A stretch of DNA of 64,000 nucleotides, from positions 4,737,001-4,801,000 of the forward strand of contig NZ_CP137852.1 of assembly GCF_033547095.1 (NCBI RefSeq), given 5' to 3'. The notes below the pieces were generated by a model. It saw only the letters and a list, made by a program, of their open reading frames with translations. It did not search any database and was not told the DNA's origin. The stretch's first letter is position 1; the number at the start of each line of letters is the position of its first letter. Positions 8,558 to 17,546 of this stretch are shown here, piece by piece. The position numbers were made by a program, and so were the translations under genes. The DNA is from Sediminicoccus rosea (lineage in GTDB: Bacteria; Pseudomonadota; Alphaproteobacteria; Acetobacterales; Acetobacteraceae).

Positions 8558-10495
8558 ATGCCGGATGCCACCTGGGTGCCGGCGCTGCTGGCGCTGGGCC
8601 TGCCATTGCTGGTCGTCACGCTCTGCGGGCCACGGGCGGCGCTGTCCCGTGCCGTCTGCCTTGGCCTCGCCCTGTTCTTCACGGCGCGCTACCTCGCCTG
8701 GCGCTGGGGCGCGCCGCTGCCCGAGGGCGGCGCCTTCCAGGCCGCCTGGGCCTGGGCTTTCCTGGTGATGGAGACGCTGGCCGCCCTCTCCTCGGCACTC
8801 GTCATGGTGTTCCTGCTCCGCCACCGCGACCGCACGGCCGATGCCGCGCACCCCGCGCCGCCGGCCCTGCGCGACGCGCCGGTGGACGTGCTGCTCTGCA
8901 CCTACAATGAAGGCCCGGAGATCCTGGAGCGCAGCATCCTCTGCGCCACGCGCATCGCCCATGCCGACCTGCGCGTCTGGGTGCTGGATGACGGCGCGCG
9001 GGACTGGGTGCGCGACCTCGCGGCGGAGCTTGGCGCGCTCTACGTGCGGCGGGTGAAGGGGCGGCACGCCAAGGCGGGCAATGTGAACAACGGGCTCGCG
9101 CACGCCATCAGCACCGGCCGCCGGCCCGAATTCGTGCTGCTGCTGGACGCCGATTTCTCGGCCCACCGGGACATCCTGCGCCGCACGCTGCCGCTGTTCC
9201 GCGCGGCGGATGTCGGCATCGTCCAGACGCCGCAGCATTTCTTCAACCCCGACCCGCTGCAGGCCGGCCTGCTCTGCGCCAAGGCGCTGCCGGATGAGCA
9301 GCGCTTCTTCTTCAACCACATCCTGCCCGCCAAGGATGCCTGGGGTGCGGCCTTCTGCTGCGGCACCTCGGCCGTGCTGCGCGTGGAGGCGCTGCTCCAG
9401 GCCGGCGGCATGGCGGTGGAGACGGTGACGGAGGACATGCTGACCAGCTTCAAGCTGGCCGAGCATGGCTGGCGCACCATCTTCCTGGACGAAGCGCTTT
9501 CGGCCGGCCTGGCGCCCGAGGGGCTCGGCGAATATGTCGGCCAGCGGGCGCGCTGGTGCCTGGGCGCCATGCAGCAGATCCACACGCGCTGGTCCTTCGC
9601 CGGGGCGGGGCGCATGCCGCTGGCGCAGCGGATCTCCTGCCTCGACACCGTGCTCTACTGGGGCACGAGCTTCCTCGCGCGGCTGATGATGCTGGTGGCG
9701 CCCATTCTGTTCTGGTGGTTCGGCATCAGCTCCTTCGCGGCCAGCCCGGGCGAGCTGGCCTTCTGGATGGCGCCGCACCTCCTGGCGGGCATGCTGGGGC
9801 TCGCGCTGCTCTCGCGCGGGCGGCTGCTGCCGGTGCTCTCGGAGGTGAGCCAGCTGGTGATCACCTTCCCCGTGCTCGCGACCGTGGCGCGCACGCTGGT
9901 GCGCCCCTTCGGCCAGCCCTTCCGCGTGACGCCCAAGGGCCTCTCCTCCACGCGCATCACCATCCACTGGGGATTGCTCGCGCCATTCGCGCTGATGGCG
10001 CTGCTGACGGCGGGCGGCATGCTCACGGCCCTCGACCCCTGGAGCCCCGCGCGGGTGCAGGAGGGGTATGCGCTGAACATGCTCTGGAGCCTGCTGAACC
10101 TGTTGCTGCTCTGCACCGTCATCGCCACCTGCGTGGAATTGCCGCGCCCGCGCCAGGAGGAGCGCTTTGCGACCGATGAGCCGGCGCAGATCCTGCTGGC
10201 CGACGGCACGCGCCTGCCCACCCGCCTGCGCGACCTCTCGACGCGCGGCGCCCTGGTGGACACCGCGGGGCGCGTCGCCCGGCAGGGCGAATTGCTGCTG
10301 GACCGGGGCGCGCTGCGCATCCCCTTCCGCCTGGTGCGGGTGACGGAGGGCGGGCTGGCGCTGCGCTTCGTCATCGGCACCGCGCTCCGGCGCGTGCTGA
10401 TCCTTCGGCTCTACACCGGCGCCTATCGCAACGAGGTGGCGGAGCCGAAGCTCGGCCTGGTGATGCGGGGCATGCTGCGCCGGCTGATCGGCTGA
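8558..10495 (+). CDS. Family 2 beta-glycan synthase with C-terminal PilZ (c-di-GMP) domain
   Basis: A processive GT2 inner-membrane synthase of 645 residues related to BcsA and Alg8. N-terminal membrane helices (about 5-85) precede the catalytic domain. Catalytic landmarks are CTYNE (about 114-118), DDG, LLLDADFS (about 196), TED (about 290) and QRARW (about 328). Further helices follow, then a PilZ domain with R532-x3-R536 and the D559-L-S-T-R-G564 box, so both c-di-GMP-binding motifs are intact. The polymer cannot be named from sequence; a beta-linked glucan or similar is likely. It is not the cellulose synthase of this window, which is the separate BcsAB fusion. It ends the exopolysaccharide gene run. 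Confidence 0.85.
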   Translation: MPDATWVPALLALGLPLLVVTLCGPRAALSRAVCLGLALFFTARYLAWRWGAPLPEGGAFQAAWAWAFLVMETLAALSSALVMVFLLRHRDRTADAAHPAPPALRDAPVDVLLCTYNEGPEILERSILCATRIAHADLRVWVLDDGARDWVRDLAAELGALYVRRVKGRHAKAGNVNNGLAHAISTGRRPEFVLLLDADFSAHRDILRRTLPLFRAADVGIVQTPQHFFNPDPLQAGLLCAKALPDEQRFFFNHILPAKDAWGAAFCCGTSAVLRVEALLQAGGMAVETVTEDMLTSFKLAEHGWRTIFLDEALSAGLAPEGLGEYVGQRARWCLGAMQQIHTRWSFAGAGRMPLAQRISCLDTVLYWGTSFLARLMMLVAPILFWWFGISSFAASPGELAFWMAPHLLAGMLGLALLSRGRLLPVLSEVSQLVITFPVLATVARTLVRPFGQPFRVTPKGLSSTRITIHWGLLAPFALMALLTAGGMLTALDPWSPARVQEGYALNMLWSLLNLLLLCTVIATCVELPRPRQEERFATDEPAQILLADGTRLPTRLRDLSTRGALVDTAGRVARQGELLLDRGALRIPFRLVRVTEGGLALRFVIGTALRRVLILRLYTGAYRNEVAEPKLGLVMRGMLRRLIG

Positions 10496-10501
10496 GGCGG
10501 G

Positions 10502-11290
10502 CTAGTCTTCCAGGATCGCCACCGCCCGCGTCCAGCCCGCGCTGCCGCGATGCACCTTCACCGGGAAGCAGGCCACCATGAAGCCATGCGGCGGCAGCTT
10601 GTCGAGATTGGCGAGCTTCTCCAGGTGGCTGTAGCCGATCTCGCGCCCCGCGCGATGCCCCTCCCAGATCAGCGCGGCATCGCCGGTCTCGGCCACCTTG
10701 CGGCGGGTGTGGCTGAAGGGCGCGTCCCAGGACCAGGCATCGGTGCCCACCACGCGCACCCCCTGCTCCAGCATCCACAGCGTCGCCGCCTTGCCCATGC
10801 CGCAGCCCGTGTCGATGTAGTCGGCCTCGCCATAGCGCGCCGCGGCGGCGGTGTTCACCAGGACAATGTCGAGCGGCTTGAGCGTATAGGCGATGCGATC
10901 CAGCTCGCGCTTCACATCGTCGGGCGTGCAGACATGACCATCCGGCTTGCTGCGGAAATCGAGCTTCACGCCGCGCGAGAAGCACCATTCCAGCGGCACC
11001 TCGTCAATCCGCCAGGCGGGCTCGCCGCCCGGCACGCTGCGCTCGTTCATGCGCGAGAAATAGTGGTAGGGCGCATCCAGATGCGTGCCGTTATGCGTGC
11101 TGATCCGCACGCGCTCCATCGCCGCGTATTCGCCCTCGGGCAGGGCGGAGACGGGCACGCCCATGTAGTCGGCCATGGCGGGCGCGGTCATGTGGTGATC
11201 GAGATACTCGATCTCGGGCAGCATGTGCGGCGGGTCGCTCGCGATGCCGGCCTTGAGCGCGACGGAGAGGTCAATGAAGCGACGGGCCAT
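10502..11290 (-). CDS. Cyclase / kynurenine formamidase-like metal hydrolase
   Basis: A 262-residue member of the cyclase family (PF04199), which includes bacterial arylformamidase KynB and other metal-dependent amidohydrolase-like enzymes. The signature HNGTHLDAPYHYF lies near residue 62 and supplies metal ligands. A later DTGCGMGKAATLWML segment and the histidine in SHTRRKVAETGD are also typical. The start is ATG at 11290, where homologues begin (MARRFIDLS). The frame is open further upstream, but there it crosses the divergent promoter of the VOC genes. The substrate is unknown. The gene converges on the GT2-PilZ gene with only 6 bases between stops. Confidence 0.8.
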   Translation of the reverse strand: MARRFIDLSVALKAGIASDPPHMLPEIEYLDHHMTAPAMADYMGVPVSALPEGEYAAMERVRISTHNGTHLDAPYHYFSRMNERSVPGGEPAWRIDEVPLEWCFSRGVKLDFRSKPDGHVCTPDDVKRELDRIAYTLKPLDIVLVNTAAAARYGEADYIDTGCGMGKAATLWMLEQGVRVVGTDAWSWDAPFSHTRRKVAETGDAALIWEGHRAGREIGYSHLEKLANLDKLPPHGFMVACFPVKVHRGSAGWTRAVAILED

Positions 11291-11339
11291 GGGTGTTCCT
11301 CCTGTGTTGGGGCGGGAGGCTAGGCGTGGGCCCTGGCGG

Positions 11340-11368
11340 CTGACAACCGGGCGCGCGCTGCCTAAGCT
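11340..11368 (+). promoter_or_regulatory. Putative sigma-70 promoter of the VOC gene pair
   Basis: CTGACA (11340-11345) and TAAGCT (11363-11368) are separated by exactly 17 bases, 24 bases upstream of the VOC start codon, in the divergent gap to the cyclase gene. It is a good match for a GC-rich genome but is not experimentally supported. Confidence 0.45.
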
Positions 11369-11392
11369 CCCGCGGGCAGGGAGACCGATCGC

Positions 11393-11782
11393 ATGAAACT
11401 CGCCTGGGTGATCCGCTACGTGCCCGACGCCGTGGCGACGGCCGGCTTCTATGGCCGCGCCTTCGGCCTGGCGCCCCGCTTCGCCGCGGGCGAGGATTTC
11501 ATCGCGATGGAGACCGGCGCCACCGTGCTCGCCTTCTGCCGCGAGGGCTTCGTGACCAGCGGCATGGGGCTGGCCTTCACGCCGACGCGGCCCGACGCGA
11601 AGCCGCCGGGCGAGGAAATCGCCTTCGAGGTGGAGGATGTGCCGGCCGCCCATGCGCGGGCGCTGGCCGCGGGCGCCGTCGAGGTGCTGGCGCCGGTGGA
11701 GAAGCCCTGGGGGCAGGTCGTCTCCTATCTCAGAGACCCGAATGGCGCGCTGGTGGAACTCTGCACGGCGATCCCGGCATGA
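11393..11782 (+). CDS. VOC-family (glyoxalase-fold) protein
   Basis: A 129-residue vicinal-oxygen-chelate fold protein. It shows the two beta-alpha-beta-beta-beta halves, with FYGRAFGL in the first and PWGQVVSYLRDPNGALVELC in the second. The family includes glyoxalase I, extradiol dioxygenases and antibiotic-resistance proteins, so no substrate is assigned. It is a tandem paralogue of the next gene: the PWGQ-x-x-SYLRDP-x-G segment and spacing match. The two genes overlap by 4 bases (ATGA) and are surely co-transcribed. Confidence 0.8.
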   Translation: MKLAWVIRYVPDAVATAGFYGRAFGLAPRFAAGEDFIAMETGATVLAFCREGFVTSGMGLAFTPTRPDAKPPGEEIAFEVEDVPAAHARALAAGAVEVLAPVEKPWGQVVSYLRDPNGALVELCTAIPA

Positions 11783-12612
11783 CCCGCCTCGCCCGCGTCA
11801 TCCGCCATGTGCCCGATGCCCGCGCCAGCGCGGCATTCTATGCGCGCGCCTTCGGCCTGACCGAGAAGCTGGCGCTGGGCGAGGACTACATCGCCATGGA
11901 GACCGGTGAGACGGTGCTGGGCTTCGCGCGGCAAGGCTTCTTCGAACGCGAAACCGGCCTGCACCTGGGCGCCCCGCATGGCGACAGCAGCCAGGAGATC
12001 GCCTTCGAGGTGCCGGACGTGGCGGCCGCGCATGCCCGCGCCCAGGCGGAGGGCGCGACCGAGGTGCTGGCCCCGGTGGACAAGCCCTGGGGGCAGACCA
12101 TCTCCTACCTGCGCGACCCGGATGGGGGGCTGGTGCAGCTCTGCTCGCCGCTCGGCGCGGTGGCCGCGCCGCTCTACCTTGAGGATCTCTCGCCGGGGCA
12201 GGTGTTCCGCGCCGGGCCGGTGACGGTGACCGCGCAGGAGATCATGGACTACGCCGCGCGCTTCGACCCGCAGCCCTTCCACACCGACCCGGTGGCGGCG
12301 GCCGAGCACCCGCTCTTCCGCGGCCTGGCCGCGAGCGGCTGGCATACGGCGGGGCTGACCATGCGCCTCGTCGTCCGCGCCATCGGGCATCTGGCCGGTG
12401 GCATCGTCGGCGCGGGGGGCGAGTTGCAATGGCCGCGCCCGACCCGCCCCGGGGATACGCTGAGCGTGGAGATCGAGGTGCTGGAGGTGACGCCCTCCCG
12501 CTCGCGGCCCGATCGTGGCTCGGCCGTGGTGCGGATCACCACGCTGAACCAGGCGGGCGAGGCCGTGCAGGTCTTCACGCCGCGCATGGTGGTGCCGCGC
12601 CGCCCTTCCTGA
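11779..12612 (+). CDS. VOC - MaoC dehydratase fusion protein
   Basis: A 277-residue two-domain protein. Residues 1 to about 120 are a VOC domain closely like the preceding gene (FYARAFGL, then PWGQTISYLRDPDGGLVQLC). Residues from about 133 are a MaoC-like hot-dog hydratase domain with the signature run FDPQPFHTDP and GLAASGWHT. MaoC domains hydrate or dehydrate acyl-CoA-type thioesters. The fusion and the tandem duplication suggest that the two VOC units act on one pathway, possibly modification of an acyl-CoA or aromatic substrate. That function is inferred; the domain calls are direct. Confidence 0.8.
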   Translation: MTRLARVIRHVPDARASAAFYARAFGLTEKLALGEDYIAMETGETVLGFARQGFFERETGLHLGAPHGDSSQEIAFEVPDVAAAHARAQAEGATEVLAPVDKPWGQTISYLRDPDGGLVQLCSPLGAVAAPLYLEDLSPGQVFRAGPVTVTAQEIMDYAARFDPQPFHTDPVAAAEHPLFRGLAASGWHTAGLTMRLVVRAIGHLAGGIVGAGGELQWPRPTRPGDTLSVEIEVLEVTPSRSRPDRGSAVVRITTLNQAGEAVQVFTPRMVVPRRPS

Positions 12613-12658
12613 GCGGGGGCGGAGCGCCTATGTGAGGCGCAGCTTGAAAGGGTGCTCC

Positions 12659-14041
12659 ATGGCGTATGACTTCGATCTCTTCGTGATCGGCGGTGGCTCG
12701 GGCGGGGTGCGCATGGCCCGCATCTCGGCAGGGCATGGCGCGCGCGTGGGCGTCGCGGAGGAGCGCTTCTGGGGCGGCACCTGCGTCAATGTCGGCTGCG
12801 TGCCGAAGAAGATCATGGTCAATGCCGCCGAATACGGCATGTGGGCCGAGGATGCGGCCGCCTTCGGCTGGCACATCAAGAATCACGGGCATGACTGGGC
12901 GAAGCTCGCCGCCGCGCGCGATGCCGAGGTGGCGCGGCTCTCGGGCATCTATGGCCGCATGCTGGGCGGCGCGGGTGTCGCCACCTTCGACGCGCGGGCG
13001 ACGTTCCTCGACGCGCATACGCTGGATGTGGGCGGCAAGCGCATCACGGCCGAGCGCATCGTCATCGCGACCGGCGGGCGGATCACGAAGCTCGACATTC
13101 CCGGCGCCGAGCTGGGCCTCGTCTCCGATGATCTCTTCACGCTGAAGGCGCTGCCCAAGCGGGTCGCCGTCATCGGCGGCGGCTATATCGGCCTGGAATT
13201 CGCGGGGCTGCTGCGCGGCCTGGGCGCCGAGGTGGACGTGTTCTACCGCGCCGAACTCCCGCTGCGCGGCTTCGACGGGGACCTGCGGACCGCCGTGGTG
13301 GAGGCCATGGTGGCGCAGGGCATCGGCATGAATTCCGGCGTGATGCCGACGCGCATCACGAAGATGGAAGACCACCTGATGGTCTCGCTCAGCAACAACT
13401 TCATGCGCGAGGTGGATGCGGTGTTCTTCTGCACCGGCCGCGCGCCGAACACGCCGGGCCTCGGCCTGGAGCGCGCCGGCGTGGTCACCGGCAAGGGCGG
13501 CGTGATCCCGGTGGATGCCGACCACGCGACCAACATCCCGCACATCTACGCCATCGGCGACGTGACGGACCGGCTGAACCTGACGCCCATGGCGACCGCC
13601 GTGGGCCATGCCCTGGCCGATACGCTGTTCGGCAAGAATCCGCGCCGGGCGAGCTATGAGAACGTGCCGACGGCGGTCTTCACCTCGCCGCCCATCGGCA
13701 CGGTCGGCCTGTCGGAGGAGGAGGCGGCGCTGCACGGCCCGGTGGACATCTACCTCACGCGCTTCACCCCCATGCGCCACACGCTGAGCAAGCGGGAGGG
13801 CCGCAAGACCCTGATGAAGCTGGTGGTGGACCAGAAGACGCAACGCGTCCTGGGCGCCCATATGCTGGGCGAGGACGCGGCGGAGATCATGCAGGGCATC
13901 GGCATCGCCGTGGTCATGGGCGCCACCAAGCAGGATTTCGACCGCACCATCGGCATCCATCCGACGGCGGCGGAAGAGTTCGTCACGCTGCGCACCCGCA
14001 CCCGGGTGGCGGGCGTGCCGGAGGCGGCCACGGCCGATTAG
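12659..14041 (+). CDS. gor: Glutathione-disulfide reductase
   Basis: A 460-residue FAD- and NADPH-dependent reductase that regenerates glutathione in the cytoplasm. Visible are the N-terminal FAD site (VIGGGSGG), the redox-active disulfide motif [13 protein letters not shown], the NAD(P)-binding [13 protein letters not shown] motif near residue 170, the second FAD-contact region ([16 protein letters not shown]) and the C-terminal catalytic HPTAAEEF of the partner subunit. These fit glutathione reductase better than dihydrolipoamide dehydrogenase or mercuric reductase. ATG 12659 is chosen over GTG 12632 because the FAD domain starts there and GAAAGGG precedes it. Confidence 0.9.
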   Translation: MAYDFDLFVIGGGSGGVRMARISAGHGARVGVAEERFWGGTCVNVGCVPKKIMVNAAEYGMWAEDAAAFGWHIKNHGHDWAKLAAARDAEVARLSGIYGRMLGGAGVATFDARATFLDAHTLDVGGKRITAERIVIATGGRITKLDIPGAELGLVSDDLFTLKALPKRVAVIGGGYIGLEFAGLLRGLGAEVDVFYRAELPLRGFDGDLRTAVVEAMVAQGIGMNSGVMPTRITKMEDHLMVSLSNNFMREVDAVFFCTGRAPNTPGLGLERAGVVTGKGGVIPVDADHATNIPHIYAIGDVTDRLNLTPMATAVGHALADTLFGKNPRRASYENVPTAVFTSPPIGTVGLSEEEAALHGPVDIYLTRFTPMRHTLSKREGRKTLMKLVVDQKTQRVLGAHMLGEDAAEIMQGIGIAVVMGATKQDFDRTIGIHPTAAEEFVTLRTRTRVAGVPEAATAD

Positions 14042-14112
14042 CCGGGGCTGGTAGCCTTTCTGCGCCGGCTGATTTAGGGTCTTGGGAACACGGTTTTTGG
14101 GAGTTCGCAGCC

Positions 14113-15495
14113 ATGGCGCGTGACTGGCGCCCCTCTTCCTGGCGGCAGATGCCGATCCGGCAGGTGCCGGAATACCTCGATCCCGCGGCGCTGGCCGCGA
14201 TGGAATCCAAGGTCGCGAGCTTTCCCCCGCTGGTTTTTGCAGGCGAGTGCGAGCGACTGAAGGCCGCGCTCGCCGAAGCTGCCGAAGGCCGGGCCTTTGT
14301 CCTCCAGGGGGGTGACTGCGCCGAGAGCTTCGCGGATTTCAACGCGAACACCATCCGCGACACCTTCAAGGTGCTGCTGCAGATGGCGGTGGTGCTGACC
14401 TTCGGCGCCGGGATGCCGGTGGTGAAGCTGGGCCGCATGGCCGGCCAGTTCGCCAAGCCGCGCAGCAGCGACGTGGAGAAGCTGGGCGACGTGACGCTCC
14501 CCTCCTATCGCGGGGACATCATCAACGGCGCGGAATTCACCTCCGAGGCGCGGGTGCCCGACCCGAAGCGGATGGAATTCGCCTACCTGCAATCGGCCGC
14601 CACGCTGAACCTGCTGCGCGCCTTCGCCACCGGTGGCTTCGCCGACCTGCATCAGGTGCATCGCTGGAACCTCGATTTCGTGGCGCGCAGCCCGCTCGCC
14701 GCGCAGTATGAGGGCCTCGCCGCTCGCATTGATGAGACGCTGCGCTTCATGGCCGCCTGCGGCATGAACAGCGACAATGCGCCGCAGATCCGCGAGACGG
14801 CCTTCTACACGAGCCATGAATCGCTGCTGCTGCCCTATGAGGAGGCGCTGACGCGCGAGAGCAGCACGCATCTCAAGACCTATGCCTGCTCGGCCCATTT
14901 CCTCTGGATCGGCGACCGCACGCGCCAGCCGGATGGCGCGCATGTCGAGTTCCTGCGCGGCGTCGCCAACCCGATCGGCATGAAGGTCGGCCCCAGCATG
15001 GAAGCCAGCGAGCTTCTCCGCCTGACCGAGATCCTGAACCCGGCGAACGAGCCGGGGCGCCTGACACTGATCGCCCGCATGGGGGCCGACAAGGTGGAGG
15101 CGAAGCTCGCGCCGCTGGTGCGCGCCGTGACCGAGGCGGGCCGCAAGGTGGTCTGGCTGAGTGACCCGATGCACGGCAACACGACCACCCAGGGCGGCTA
15201 CAAGACCCGCAACTTCGACGCCATCCTGAACGAGGTGAAGGGCTTCTTCGACGTGATGTCGGCCGAAGGGGCGCTCGCCGGAGGCGTGCATGTCGAGATG
15301 ACCGGCCGCGACGTGACGGAGTGCACCGGCGGGGCGCGCAAGCTGACGGCAGCCGACCTGGCCGAGAACTACGCCACCTTCTGCGACCCGCGGCTGAACG
15401 CGGAGCAGTCGCTGGAGCTGGCCTTCCTCATCGCGGAGGAGCTGAAGGCGCACCGGGCGCGGCCGGAACGCGAGCTGGTCCGCGCCGCGCAATGA
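14113..15495 (+). CDS. 3-deoxy-7-phosphoheptulonate (DAHP) synthase, class II
   Basis: Catalyses the first shikimate-pathway step: phosphoenolpyruvate plus erythrose 4-phosphate to DAHP. At 460 residues it has the length of the plant-type class II enzymes, not the 350-residue class I enzymes. Motifs include QGGDCAESF (about residue 65), [22 protein letters not shown] and a metal-binding histidine in that last segment. It stands alone from other aromatic genes. Its stop overlaps the pncB start (ATGA), so the two are translationally coupled. No leader-peptide attenuator was seen upstream. Confidence 0.9.
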   Translation: MARDWRPSSWRQMPIRQVPEYLDPAALAAMESKVASFPPLVFAGECERLKAALAEAAEGRAFVLQGGDCAESFADFNANTIRDTFKVLLQMAVVLTFGAGMPVVKLGRMAGQFAKPRSSDVEKLGDVTLPSYRGDIINGAEFTSEARVPDPKRMEFAYLQSAATLNLLRAFATGGFADLHQVHRWNLDFVARSPLAAQYEGLAARIDETLRFMAACGMNSDNAPQIRETAFYTSHESLLLPYEEALTRESSTHLKTYACSAHFLWIGDRTRQPDGAHVEFLRGVANPIGMKVGPSMEASELLRLTEILNPANEPGRLTLIARMGADKVEAKLAPLVRAVTEAGRKVVWLSDPMHGNTTTQGGYKTRNFDAILNEVKGFFDVMSAEGALAGGVHVEMTGRDVTECTGGARKLTAADLAENYATFCDPRLNAEQSLELAFLIAEELKAHRARPERELVRAAQ

Positions 15496-16646
15496 GCGAC
15501 AGATCCCCGCTGGACCGTGAGATCACGGCCCGGACGGACAGCTACTTCAACCGCACGCGCCGCATCGTCGAGACCTTCGGCGATGTGCGCGTCACCTACG
15601 CGGTCTTCCTCCGCCGCCCTGTCATCTCCGCCCCGCGCCTCGCCGTGCAATGGCTGGAGCGCGTGGCGCGGGAGCGCGGCACCCCTTTCGAGATCGAGGT
15701 GAAATACCCTGAGGGCGCCTGGGTCGGCGCGGGTGACCCGCTGCTCTATCTCAGCGGCTCCTTCGCAGCACTTGCCGATCTCGAGACGCTGTACCTGCAG
15801 CGCCTGGGGCCCGCCTGCGTCGCCGCGCACAACGCCTACCAGATGAGCCTGGAGATGCCCAAGGCGGCCTTCCTGGCCATGGAGGCGCGGCACTGCGCCG
15901 GCTTCGAGATGCAGGAGATGATGGCCTATGCGGCCTCGGTCGGCAGCGCGGCCGCACGCCAGGAGGGCGCCACGGGCTTCGTCGGCACCGCGACCGACGC
16001 CACGGCGCATTGGTTCGGCGAGGCGGCGGGCCGCGGCACCATGCCGCATGCGCTGATCGGCTATGCGGGCTCCACGCTGCGCGCCGCCGAGATGTTCCAC
16101 GAGACCTATCCGAATGACGGGCTGACCGTGCTGGTGGATTATTTCGGCCAGGAGGTGACGGATGCGCTGACCGTCTGCCACCGCTTCGCCGATCTCGCCG
16201 CCGCCGGACGCATGGCCGTGCGCCTCGATACGCATGGCGGCCGCTTCCTCGAGGGGCTGGACCCGGCCGAGAGCTACGCCGTGCTGGAGCGCCACGCGCC
16301 CAACGCCATCCGCCGCTATCGCAGCGATTCCGAGCTGCGCCACCTGGTCGGCACCGGCGTCTCGGCCGCCGCCATCTGGCGCGTGCGCGAGGCGCTGGAC
16401 GCGGCGGGCTTCCAGAAGGTGCGGATCGTCGCCTCCTCCGGCTTCAGCGTCGGCAAGTGCCGCGTGATGGCGGAGGCGCAGGCGCCGGTGGATGTGGTGG
16501 GCACCGGCAGCTTCATCCCCGACATCTGGAGCGAGACCTACGCCACGGCCGACATCGTCGAATATGACGGCACGCCGCGGGTGAAGCTCGGGCGCGAATT
16601 CCTGCTGCGGCAGGAGGGGCGGCGGCGGAACGGGCACCAGGGTTGA
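15492..16646 (+). CDS. pncB: Nicotinate phosphoribosyltransferase
   Basis: A 384-residue enzyme that makes nicotinate mononucleotide from nicotinate and PRPP, with ATP, in NAD salvage. Landmarks are TDSYFNRT near the N-terminus, [25 protein letters not shown], the LDTHGG phosphoribosyl-binding region, VASSGFS and the C-terminal [12 protein letters not shown]. The start is the ATG that overlaps the DAHP synthase stop. The next gene overlaps its stop by a TTGA junction. nadE follows 900 bases later, so both NAD routes meet here. Confidence 0.88.
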   Translation: MSDRSPLDREITARTDSYFNRTRRIVETFGDVRVTYAVFLRRPVISAPRLAVQWLERVARERGTPFEIEVKYPEGAWVGAGDPLLYLSGSFAALADLETLYLQRLGPACVAAHNAYQMSLEMPKAAFLAMEARHCAGFEMQEMMAYAASVGSAAARQEGATGFVGTATDATAHWFGEAAGRGTMPHALIGYAGSTLRAAEMFHETYPNDGLTVLVDYFGQEVTDALTVCHRFADLAAAGRMAVRLDTHGGRFLEGLDPAESYAVLERHAPNAIRRYRSDSELRHLVGTGVSAAAIWRVREALDAAGFQKVRIVASSGFSVGKCRVMAEAQAPVDVVGTGSFIPDIWSETYATADIVEYDGTPRVKLGREFLLRQEGRRRNGHQG

Positions 16647-17515
16647 GCGAGCGCCGCATCGGGCTGCTCTGCGCCTTCGGCGTCCTTTTCATCTGGACCG
16701 GCTTCCAGCTCATGTCGCGCTTCCTCGCGACGCAATCCGTCACCGCCTGGGACATCGCGGCGCTGCGCTATGGCGGCGCCTTCCTCGCCGCCCTGCCCTT
16801 CCTGCTCTGGCGCGGGCCGCCGCGCATCCCGCTGCCCCGCGCGATGGCCCTGACGGCGACGGCGGGCTTCGGCTTCGCGCTCGGCGCCTATGGCGGCTTC
16901 CAGTTCGCGCCCGCCGCGCATGGCGGGGTGATCATGGCGGGGCTGCTGCCCTTCCTCATCGCAGCCGCCTGGTGGGTGGCCTTCGGCGAGGCCTGGGGGG
17001 TGCGGCGCATCATCTCGCTGCTGCTGGTGGGGCTCGGCATCGCGCTGCTGGCACGCGACACCTTCGGCAGCCATCCCGGCGCCTGGCGCGGGGACCTGCT
17101 CTTCGTCTTCGCGGTGCTCTGCTGGGCGGCCTACACGTGGCTGGTCCGGAAATGGCGGATCGGCGCGCTGGACGCGACGATGGCGGTCGCGCTCTATGCC
17201 GCGCCGCTCTTCCTGCCGGTCTGGTGGCTGTGGCTGCCCTCGCGCCTGGAGGACCTGTCCCTTGGCATGGAAATCTTCCAGATGGCCTGGCATGGCGCGC
17301 TCTCGGTGATGCTGGCCGGCTTCCTCTTCACCCGGGCGGTGGTGCTGCTGGGCGGGCCGCAGACCTCGGCCATCACGGCGGCGGTGCCGGCCCTGGTGGC
17401 GATGGGCGGCTGGCTCTTCCTGGGCGAGACGTTGGGCGCGGCGGGCTGGGCCGGGGTGCTGCTGGTGACGGGCGGGATGGTGGCGAGCGTCCTGCCCGGG
17501 TTGACCACTCGTTGA
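16643..17515 (+). CDS. EamA/DMT-family transporter
   Basis: A 290-residue integral membrane protein with ten hydrophobic segments and two EamA repeats (first half ends near residue 145). Typical DMT features are TAWDIAALRYGGAFL in helix 2, an APAAHGGVIMAGLLPFLIA segment, and QTSAITAAVPALVAMGGWLFLGE in the second repeat. The start is TTG at 16643, overlapping the pncB stop as TTGA. DMT proteins export or import small metabolites, and the substrate cannot be read from sequence. Its position between pncB and nadE makes a pyridine or related metabolite a candidate, by context only. Confidence 0.8.
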   Translation: MSERRIGLLCAFGVLFIWTGFQLMSRFLATQSVTAWDIAALRYGGAFLAALPFLLWRGPPRIPLPRAMALTATAGFGFALGAYGGFQFAPAAHGGVIMAGLLPFLIAAAWWVAFGEAWGVRRIISLLLVGLGIALLARDTFGSHPGAWRGDLLFVFAVLCWAAYTWLVRKWRIGALDATMAVALYAAPLFLPVWWLWLPSRLEDLSLGMEIFQMAWHGALSVMLAGFLFTRAVVLLGGPQTSAITAAVPALVAMGGWLFLGETLGAAGWAGVLLVTGGMVASVLPGLTTR

Positions 17516-17546
17516 CCCTGGGGGCCCGCACGCCTACTTCCACGGA
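17512..17546 (+). promoter_or_regulatory. Putative nadE promoter with start at the ATG
   Basis: TTGACC (17512-17517) and TACTTC (17535-17540) are 17 bases apart. A transcript starting 7 bases after the -10 element would begin at the A of the nadE ATG (17547), so a leaderless mRNA is possible. The -35 box straddles the stop codon of the EamA gene. No ribosome-binding site is visible. Confidence 0.4.

Noticed and set aside
15321-15491. A longer start for nicotinate phosphoribosyltransferase
   Set aside because: The extension overlaps DAHP synthase in another frame; ATG 15492 gives the family N-terminus and an ATGA junction.
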